Origin: Pseudomonas sp.
GTDB taxonomy: Bacteria; Pseudomonadota; Gammaproteobacteria; Pseudomonadales; Pseudomonadaceae
Assembly: GCF_030150285.1 (NCBI RefSeq)
Contig: NZ_JASLGE010000054.1
Span: 62,001-126,000 of the forward strand
Direction: 5' to 3'
Length of the DNA: 64,000 nt
A program made the position numbers and the translations under genes. The notes beneath the pieces are model-generated. The model saw only the letters and a program-made list of their open reading frames with translations. It searched no databases and was not told the DNA's origin. Below, in pieces: positions 42,925-50,900 of this stretch (position 1 is the stretch's first letter; each line of letters begins with the position of its first letter).

Positions 42925-44232
42925 TTACCGGGCGGGTAACACGAGCGCGGCGCACAGCCCGCCGCCTTCGCGGTTGCTCAACCGAAGTGAGCCCGCGAGT
43001 GCAATCGCCAATTCCTGGGCAATGGCCAGCCCCAAGCCGGTGCCACCGGTCTCACGGCTGCGCGAGTTTTCGACCCGGTAAAACGGCTTCAGTACTTCGC
43101 CCAACTCTTCGTGAGGAATGCCCGGCCCTCGATCCAGCACCTTGATGCACACGCTGTCGTCGTCTTCGCCGGTAATCTCCAGCACCGCAGCACCAGAGAA
43201 TTTGAGGGCATTGTCCAGTAAATTCACCAGCACGCGGCGTAGGGCATGGGGGCGTGTTTGCACCGCGCCGTGGTAATGGCCAACGCGTTCGACCGTTTTG
43301 CCCACGTCCTGGTAATCAAACACCAGGCTGTCGACAAAGGCATTGAGGTCCAGGCGGTAACTGGCTTCTGTCGCGCCATGCACGCTGCGCGCGTAGTCCA
43401 CCCCTTCGCGTACCAGGTGCTCGATTTCACTCAGATCACTTTGCAGCTTGTCACGCTCGATTGAGTCTTCCATAAACTCGGCCCGCAGTTTCATGCGGGT
43501 GATGGGGGTCTGCAAATCGTGGGAAATGGCGGTGAGTATGTGCATGCGCTCTTTAAGGTAGTCCGCGATGCGTTGTTGCATGGCATTGAAGGCAGCCGCG
43601 GCATGGGCGACTTCACTGGGGCCGGTTTCGTCCAGAGGCTGGGCGCGGGCATTGGGGTCAAGCGTTTCGACGGCGCGGGCGAGCCGGGTTAACGGGCGAA
43701 TCGCCAGCCTGACGGCCATCCAGGTGCAGCCCAGCAATAAGGCCAGTTGCAATACCAGCACCAGCGGCAACCATGACGCCATCGGCATGTCGGCGGGGTG
43801 AACATCAATCGTGACCGGGTTGCCGTCAGACAGCTTCAGGTGAACCTGGTAGCGGGGTATTTCGCCGGAGGGCTCGGAAAAGGTCAGTGCATAGTGTTGG
43901 CCCAGCGTGTTCTTGATGGACTCGGCTGACATGGGCGGATCAACCCGGTTCATCGGCATGCCGGTTTCGCCCTGGTTCAACAGGTAGCGATAATGTTTTC
44001 GATCAAGGCGAGCCAGCCAAGCCGGGCGCTCGACCGCAGGCAAACGATCGAAAATGGCAATGGACGTCGCAATGTCGTTTTCCATGTTGAAGAGCATGGT
44101 CGACTGGGCACTCTTGTAGCGCTCGTAAAACTGCACCCCGAAGGACAACCCGTGCGCCAACAGCAAACTCACCAGAAAAATCAGCGACAGTTGCGACGCC
44201 AGGCTTTTTGGCCAGTGCAGTAACCGTTTCAC
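42925..44232 (-). CDS. Two-component sensor histidine kinase
   Basis: 435 residues. Two membrane helices (about 14-33 and 172-192) enclose a periplasmic sensor region of about 140 residues. A HAMP linker is followed by HisKA with His in AISHDLQTPITR near residue 243 and the HATPase domain (N box NLLDNALKFSG, G1 DRGPGIP, G2 GTGLGLAIAQ). It starts in an ATGA overlap with the response regulator. Similar to RstB/EnvZ-like kinases; the signal is unknown. Confidence 0.9.
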   Translation of the reverse strand: MKRLLHWPKSLASQLSLIFLVSLLLAHGLSFGVQFYERYKSAQSTMLFNMENDIATSIAIFDRLPAVERPAWLARLDRKHYRYLLNQGETGMPMNRVDPPMSAESIKNTLGQHYALTFSEPSGEIPRYQVHLKLSDGNPVTIDVHPADMPMASWLPLVLVLQLALLLGCTWMAVRLAIRPLTRLARAVETLDPNARAQPLDETGPSEVAHAAAAFNAMQQRIADYLKERMHILTAISHDLQTPITRMKLRAEFMEDSIERDKLQSDLSEIEHLVREGVDYARSVHGATEASYRLDLNAFVDSLVFDYQDVGKTVERVGHYHGAVQTRPHALRRVLVNLLDNALKFSGAAVLEITGEDDDSVCIKVLDRGPGIPHEELGEVLKPFYRVENSRSRETGGTGLGLAIAQELAIALAGSLRLSNREGGGLCAALVLPAR

Positions 44233-44969
44233 AGCGCAGCCCCGAGCACGGTGACCGGCAACGAGAACACGTAGCCTTCGCTGCGCACGGTTTTAATACA
44301 GGCCGGTTCGCGGGCATCGTCAAGTAGGCGCTGGCGCAGTCGGCTCACCAGTAAATCAATGGAGCGGTCAAACAGATCGGCATCACGACCTTGGGTCAGG
44401 TTGAGCAGTTGATCGCGGCTCAGCACGCGCTGCGGGTGGTCGAGAAAGACCCGCAGCAGGCGGTACTCTGCACCGCTAAGGGCCACCATCGTGTCATCCT
44501 GGTTCAGCAGGTGCCGTGCCGAAGTGTCCAAGCGCCAACGCCCGAAGGCGAGCAAGTGCCCGCTGTCAGTAACTTGCAGGTTAGGCGGCAACATGCGTGT
44601 GCGACGCAGCACGGCATTGATGCGCGCCAGCAATTCACGTGCGGCGAAGGGCTTGACCAAGTAATCATCAGCCCCCATTTCGAGGCCGATGATGCGGTCA
44701 GTTTCATCATTGCGTGCGGTCAACATCAGTACTGGCGTGGCCTTGTGTTTGCCCGCCCGCAGTTCGCGGCACAGCAGCAGGCCGTCGTCGCCTGGCATCA
44801 TGATATCGAGCACGATCAGATCGACTGGCGTGCCTTCCAAAAAACTGCGCATTTGCCGGCCGTCCGCGACGACGGTTGTGCGCAGGCCGTTTTTTTTCAG
44901 GTAGTTGCCCACCAACTCCCGGATTTCACGGTCGTCGTCAACAATCAGAATGTGATCGACATGTTCCAT
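44229..44969 (-). CDS. OmpR-family response regulator
   Basis: 246 residues from the ATG at 44969; an upstream in-frame ATG adds eleven residues without a ribosome site. The receiver domain holds the phosphorylatable Asp in LIVLDIMMPGDDG near residue 54 and a Lys in YLVKPF. The C-terminal winged helix is of the OmpR/PhoB type (HPQRVLSRDQLLNLTQGRDA). It precedes and overlaps the kinase gene, so the pair is one operon. The target genes are not evident. Confidence 0.9.
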   Translation of the reverse strand: MEHVDHILIVDDDREIRELVGNYLKKNGLRTTVVADGRQMRSFLEGTPVDLIVLDIMMPGDDGLLLCRELRAGKHKATPVLMLTARNDETDRIIGLEMGADDYLVKPFAARELLARINAVLRRTRMLPPNLQVTDSGHLLAFGRWRLDTSARHLLNQDDTMVALSGAEYRLLRVFLDHPQRVLSRDQLLNLTQGRDADLFDRSIDLLVSRLRQRLLDDAREPACIKTVRSEGYVFSLPVTVLGAAL

Positions 44970-45215
44970 GGTGTGTACTCTCTGTGCGAATGGCGCTTGC
45001 ATGATAATCAGGTGCCATTTTATTGCCTGCAGGCTTTTGTATTGCAGTGTATCTGACGCTGCGCAGATACACGGTGAAGTAAAAAATGTCGTTTATCCGC
45101 ACGGGTTGTCCCCGCGGTCTCAGGCCAGACAGCGTTGCGTGGCCGTGAAGGTCGCTTAAATCGGGCGTTGCTTCATAATGCCCGGCCATCATCCCGCAGG
45201 AGCCCTGAAACCGTG

Positions 45216-45749
45216 ATGTTTGAAATCAAACCGATAAGCCCCGAAGCCTACCGTCAGCAAACCCGGCGCAGCACGTTGTACATCGCCCTGACCTTTGCGG
45301 CCCTGGCGTTGCTGATCTCCGGTCTGGCAGTGATGGCGTGGGGTGAACCTGGGGGTGACAACTTTCGCTTGAACTTGGCGGGTGTACTGGTGGCCTTGCT
45401 GGTGACCGTTGGCCTGGCGCGTTACCTCTTTTGGTCGCAGCCCTGGATGGCCGCGGCGGTGTATGGCTGGCAGCTAAAGCGCAGCCTGATGCGGGTGACC
45501 AATGTCATGCATCACGTCACGGCAGGGGTGATGGCGGGGAATGTCGATGCGATGAAGTTGCTGCGTTTTTACCATATGGGCATTACCCAGATGTATCAAT
45601 TGGATGCCAACTCCAGCGCGTTAAGCCAGATGGTGCACGAAATCGACCTGCACAAGGCGCGCCTGGAAGCGCTGGGCATCGACACCGAACAAACCCGGCT
45701 GGATAACGCCTGGCTTGAATCGGTCAAACGCTTTGCGCCTCTCAAGTAA
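45216..45749 (+). CDS. DUF3087 inner-membrane protein
   Basis: 177 residues from the ATG at 45216 (AGGAG upstream; a GTG one codon earlier is possible). It has two membrane helices in the first 80 residues (TLYIALTFAALALLISGLAV and LNLAGVLVALLVTVGLARYL) and a cytoplasmic C-terminal half with several Met and His residues (VMHHVTAGVMAGNVDAMKLL). The family is DUF3087, found in gamma-proteobacteria, function unknown. It is alone, followed by a terminator shared with ppnN. Confidence 0.8.
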   Translation: MFEIKPISPEAYRQQTRRSTLYIALTFAALALLISGLAVMAWGEPGGDNFRLNLAGVLVALLVTVGLARYLFWSQPWMAAAVYGWQLKRSLMRVTNVMHHVTAGVMAGNVDAMKLLRFYHMGITQMYQLDANSSALSQMVHEIDLHKARLEALGIDTEQTRLDNAWLESVKRFAPLK

Positions 45750-45758
45750 CGGGTAGGT

Positions 45759-45784
45759 GGGCTTGCCGGGTCAGCGGCAAGCCC
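45759..45784. terminator. Bidirectional terminator
   Basis: Ten perfect pairs (GGGCTTGCCG and CGGCAAGCCC) around a six-base loop, between the convergent DUF3087 and ppnN genes. Confidence 0.75.
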
Positions 45785-45790
45785 TGAGGG

Positions 45791-47164
45791 TTAACTGACG
45801 ACGCGGTAGCACGGCACATAGGCCGCGCCACCCGGCAGTTTCATGCGGTGCTGTTTAACGAATGCGTGCAGCAGTTTGTCCAGCGGCTGCATGATGGCCG
45901 CGTCGCCGTGGATCTCATACGGCCCGTGCTCTTCGATCAGGTGGATGCCTTTTTCTTTGACGTTGCCGGACACAATCCCGGAAAACGCCTGACGCAAATT
46001 GATCGCCAATTCGTGCGGCGGCAAGTCACTGCGCAATTGCAGGTTGGCCATATTGGCGTGGGTTGGGTCAAACGGGCGCTGGAAGCCCTCATCGATTTTC
46101 AATAGCCAGTTGAAGTGGAAGGCGTCATTGCGTTCACGGCGGAACTGTTTGACTTCCTTGAGCCCGGCGGTCATCTGGCGGGCCACTTCAGCCGGGTGGT
46201 CGATGATGATCTGATAGTGGCGCTGTGCGGCTTCACCCAGGGTGGCACCGACAAACTCGTGCAGTTGTTGCAGGTACGGCTCGGCTTCACGGGGGCCCGT
46301 CAAAATGACCGGGAAGGGCACGTCGCGGTTGTCAGGGTGCATCAGGATGCCCAGCAGGTACAGGAACTCTTCGGCCGTGCCGGCCCCGCCCGGGAAAATA
46401 ATGATGCCGTGACCGATACGGACAAAGGCTTCGAGGCGTTTCTCGATATCTGGCAGGATCACCAATTCGTTAACGATGGGGTTCGGCGCTTCGGCCGCAA
46501 TGATGCCCGGCTCGGTCAAACCGAGGTAACGTCCGCCCGTGAGTCGCTGTTTGGCGTGGGAAATGGTGGCACCCTTCATCGGTCCTTTCATCACACCCGG
46601 GCCGCAACCGGTGCAAATATCGAGGCTGCGCAGGCCCAGTTCATGGCCCACTTTTTTGGTGTACTTGTACTCTTCGGTGTTGATCGAGTGACCGCCCCAG
46701 CACACGACAATTTTGGGTTCTGCGCCGGGCCGCAACGTGCGGGCATTTCGCAGAAAGTGAAAGACATAATCGGTGATACCGGCTGAGCTGCTCAGGTCAA
46801 CGCGCGGGCTTTCGAAGCCGTTTTGCGTATAGACAATATCGCGCAGGGCGCTGAACAGCATTTCACGGGTACTGGCGATCATTTCGCCGTCGACAAACGC
46901 GTCTGCCGGTGCATTAAGCAGCTCCAGACGCACGCCGCGGTCTTGCTGGTGAATACGGACTTCAAAATCCTTGTAGGCTTCAAGAATGGTTTTGGCGTTG
47001 TCGACGTGGGCACCGGTATTCAGAATGGCCAGCACGCATTGACGGAACAGGGTGTAGCTACTGCCTGAGCCAACTTCGCTCAGTTGCTGGACTTCACGTT
47101 GTGAGAGGGTCTCCAGGCTGCCTTTTGGGCTGACCGAAGCATTGATGACTTGTCGTTGGACCAT
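45791..47164 (-). CDS. ppnN: Pyrimidine/purine nucleotide 5'-monophosphate nucleosidase
   Basis: 457 residues from the ATG at 47164 (AGGAAG upstream), the same size as E. coli PpnN (454); an upstream in-frame start would add 42 residues. It is of the LOG/lysine-decarboxylase-like type: GGHSINTEEYKYTKKVGHEL, CTGCGPGVMKGPMKGA and the nucleotide signature PGGAGTAEEF. The N-terminal and C-terminal regions are those of the YgdH family. PpnN splits nucleoside monophosphates into base and ribose 5-phosphate and is stimulated by (p)ppGpp in E. coli. Confidence 0.95.
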   Translation of the reverse strand: MVQRQVINASVSPKGSLETLSQREVQQLSEVGSGSSYTLFRQCVLAILNTGAHVDNAKTILEAYKDFEVRIHQQDRGVRLELLNAPADAFVDGEMIASTREMLFSALRDIVYTQNGFESPRVDLSSSAGITDYVFHFLRNARTLRPGAEPKIVVCWGGHSINTEEYKYTKKVGHELGLRSLDICTGCGPGVMKGPMKGATISHAKQRLTGGRYLGLTEPGIIAAEAPNPIVNELVILPDIEKRLEAFVRIGHGIIIFPGGAGTAEEFLYLLGILMHPDNRDVPFPVILTGPREAEPYLQQLHEFVGATLGEAAQRHYQIIIDHPAEVARQMTAGLKEVKQFRRERNDAFHFNWLLKIDEGFQRPFDPTHANMANLQLRSDLPPHELAINLRQAFSGIVSGNVKEKGIHLIEEHGPYEIHGDAAIMQPLDKLLHAFVKQHRMKLPGGAAYVPCYRVVS

Positions 47165-47441
47165 TGTGGGCTTCCTGTGAGCGGGATCAAAAAATGTCTT
47201 GGCGCAGCTATAGCGTGTGTCTCTGTCATCCGCGTCTGCCGAGCGAGAGGTCCCAACTCTTACGTCTTTAGATTCATTCGCTGTAAGCATAGTCGCCCTG
47301 AGTCCTTCAGCGCGATAGCTCCAGTTACATTAACACCGGGTACGCAGAAGGCTAGCGCCGTGCTGTTCAAGCGGCGCGTGAGGTAATCTCTTGCCCCTAT
47401 TGAGGTGGGCAGTTGGCCTGCCGGAAAACGTGGAGCTGAGA

Positions 47442-47777
47442 ATGATTGTGACCACAACCCACCACATTGAAGGCCGCCAGATCACCGAATATTTAGGGAT
47501 AGTCAGTGCCGAATCGGTGCATGGCATCAACGTTGTGCGCGACATTTTTACCGGTATGCGGGACTTTTTTGGCGGGCGCTCCCAGACCCTGGAGCGGGCG
47601 TTGAAACAAGCACGGGCCGAAGTGACGGATGAAATCCGTGAACGGGCGGGCAGTGTGCGGGCGGATGCGATTGTGGGCCTGAACTTCGAGATCAGCATGC
47701 CATCCGGCCGGGGCGGCATGCTGGTGGTCTTTGTGACGGGAACCGCAGTGCGGCTCAACCCAGTGAGTGCTGGATGA
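47442..47777 (+). CDS. YbjQ/UPF0145-family protein
   Basis: 111 residues from the ATG at 47442 (GGAG upstream). The family signature is present: GIVSAESVHGINVVRDIFTG and RADAIVGLNFEI. UPF0145 proteins form pentamers and are described as putative heavy-metal-binding, but their role is not established. It is separated from the giant toxin-like gene by 184 bases and lies divergent to ppnN. Confidence 0.85.
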   Translation: MIVTTTHHIEGRQITEYLGIVSAESVHGINVVRDIFTGMRDFFGGRSQTLERALKQARAEVTDEIRERAGSVRADAIVGLNFEISMPSGRGGMLVVFVTGTAVRLNPVSAG

Positions 47778-47961
47778 GTGCGGCTTGATGATCCCGGGGG
47801 GAGGCTCACGGTCGGTGCCAGTTCTGGGCCTTGGCTGCGTGCAAAGCCAGAATAATTAACCGAACAACTATATACAGCAGGCTTATTTTAAAAAGCCTGA
47901 AGACTCGGTGAGGGAGTTGGGTGCAATAACCCAATGCATCTCTGACAGAGGGTAAATAGTG

Positions 47962-50900
47962 ATGGTTGATACTCAAGAAACGATACTTGCCAGCGTGTCC
48001 ATATCCGATCGACAGGACTCGCTCCAGCAAACTGAATGGTGCCAACGCCTGATACAAACGGCCACTACCGCCCTGCATATGCTTGGCCGACAACCGCCAT
48101 TGGCAATACCGACACTGGCTGCCTACGAGCAGGTCATGAGTTACCTGGATGTGACGCCCAAGGATGCATTGAAGCAAGCGTTCAATGCGATGCTCAATGA
48201 GACACCGGGGGCACGGATCTTTGACCCGGATGAAGTCTATATCAGCCGGTATTTCCCCCCTGATGGCAAGGCCGGGCGCCAAATGTTGACTCAGGTTTTC
48301 GAGGAGTACCGAACCGCTCAGTCCATACAGGGCTTGAGTGCCATTGATGACATAGACGTCACGTTTACGCTGTATGGCTATGAGCACCCTGAGCGTTCCG
48401 CAGGCCGTTTCAATGTTGCTGAAATACGTTTTTCTCGGCTGCGTGATATTTTTGCGCAAGCCAATAAAGCACATATTACAGATATCAATATCAGGCAAAC
48501 CCCTAAAGGGTGGCTGTGCACGGTGCTCGCGGAACACCTAAAAACGGAGGCTGATTTACGTTTCAGTGACGGTACGCTGTCAAAGAGCGGGCATCGTCTG
48601 ATCGAGGGTTTGCTAGATAAGGGGGCAGAAAAACCGGGGGTCTTTGCACTGCAAGTCAATACCCGAGAGGGCGCTGCTATCGATCTGAACGGCGCAGTCG
48701 TTGTGACTCAAAGCCCTGAGCAGTTGCCGGAGCGCACAGCGTTGCCCTTGTTGTTGTTAATACCGGGTCAAGGCATCGAAGAGTTTGCCGATGCGTTTGA
48801 ATACAGGCAGGCCCTGCGTGACGTATGGCTGAGAAGCTCGGAGCATGCCTCGATCTTGCAGCGGCAGATGGCTTATGAAACGGCGGGGGCTACGGGGTAT
48901 GTCGACTGGGTAAATGTATCGTCCCGCCCTGTATCAATGACAGATTTTATAGCGACGCGTTTTAACGCCTTTCTTCAAAAGCAAAAGCAAGACATTGAGT
49001 ATTTGGCGACGCGCGCTTCGGCGTTAACGGTAGCGTTTCTGAACGGTATTATTGATATCAAGCCTCTGTTTGATATCACGGATGTTTTGCACAGCCGGGA
49101 GGAGAAACTTAACGACAAAAACCCGGAATATGAACGCTGGAATATGACTTCGGCGTTGATAGCCGCGCTGGCTAGACAATTTCCTCGGTTAAAGGCATTG
49201 CAACGACAACTGCCCATAGAAAAACGCTACAACCCCCGCGAATTGCATCTCAACAGTTACAGCAAAGAGGCTGAGGGTGCTGCGCCACTGGAAGGTCGTT
49301 TGCCTGTGTTGTCCAATTCGCTGGAAACCTTATGGCGAGCCAGGCTGCACGCCTCGCCCGTGAGTGACTACGCTAGCAGTGACGACCGTTTATGTCTTGC
49401 GCTAAGTCCCACAGCGGCCTATGGCGCGCCCGATACGGTAGTGGTTGAGCTTGAGACGATTAAACTGTTATTTGACAAGTTCGCTGATCAGTACCACGCG
49501 ACACAAACCGAGGCGGCCAAAGCGCGGGCCGAAGAAGTGGCGGATATCGACCTGGTATTATTCGCCATGGGTCATGAACCCAGCCCCTGGAAACGCTCTG
49601 CGATTGTGCCCAACCTGGCCATTAATACGGTGGTTGATTACTCTGCCAGAACCTATGCGCCAATCAATACTGAAGATTTGACGGTTTCAATTGATGCACC
49701 CCTTTTTCAAAATAACAGGTTGTACCGCGAACTCTATATCAGGAAGGTGCTGAGCCCCTTTAAGCTGGAACGCCCCGAGACCCCGGAGCAAACAAGCCAT
49801 GTGATTAATAGGCTGCTGGAGATCCGAGCGTCGCTGTCCTTGTGTGTGCAGGCCGGTAGTTCATTGATTGCGGGGGTTATCGATAAAACAAATGAAGACG
49901 ATATAAGGTCAGTCACAGAGCAATTTATCTTTAGACAACAAGTGGGGGCTGGCGATAAAACCATCGTGACACACTTGCTGGATACCTTGTTGTATGCCTT
50001 GGCACCGGCCGAACAAGCCTCCATTCAAGCACTGGCCAGCCATTCACCCACCGCCGGCCTGGAGAAGCTGTTGTATTCCGATGCGGCTCAGCAGTTAGGT
50101 CGACAGTTGCTTGAAAAACTTGACTGGTATGGCTGCCGCCCCAGCGAAACCGTCACGGGCGAGCTGCTTGCGCAGTTGGTCTGGAAAGCAGTTGCCATCG
50201 TCGATGGAGGCCATTCGGCGTTTGCCGATGCCCTGACAGTCGACCCTGCCAACAGCCAGTCCCTGTGGGGTAAAAATTATGCAACGTTAAGGCTTGAACG
50301 GCTGCAAGACCTGCAAGACACGACGAAGGCCACCTCGGCGGCCACCGCTTTGTTATTGGCTCGGGTGCTGGATTTTACGCTGCCTGCTGAATATTTCATC
50401 CGCGATATACCCGATGACGTGTTCTATGGTTCCGTCAGATGGCTGAATTTTAAACATGCCGTTAACCTGGCTGAAGCCATTAAAAATGGCAGTTCGCGCG
50501 ATATGAGTTTTCCAGAAGTCATGGCATTCCTTGTGCGCATGGCCGACGAAGCGAATAAACAGGCAGTGGTCACCGGCGAACAGCCGTTGGCCGCCAGTCA
50601 AATGGGTTTTGCTTTAGCTGGCACTCGCCTGGAACCGACACTCATGTGGGCCGCTGCCCATGGGGTCATCCCTTGCAAGGGGTTTGTTGACTACAGCCTT
50701 GAAGAAATCAACGAGGCGGCGGCGAAACTGGATCTGCATGAGCAGGCACTGCGTGAAGGTGCCTTGGCACTGGGGGCTCAGATGCCTGATCGTATAGCTC
50801 AAGCGAAAGCTGAGCTTGAGCGCCTGAACCTGCCCGTCGATACCCTGTTAGTTGGGCCTAAAGGTGATTTGGCGACGCTGTTGGATGTCTATGCTTCTGA

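Noticed and set aside
44970..45215. Small frames between the response regulator and the DUF3087 gene
   Set aside because: No ribosome sites and no domain; the region is the divergent promoter region.
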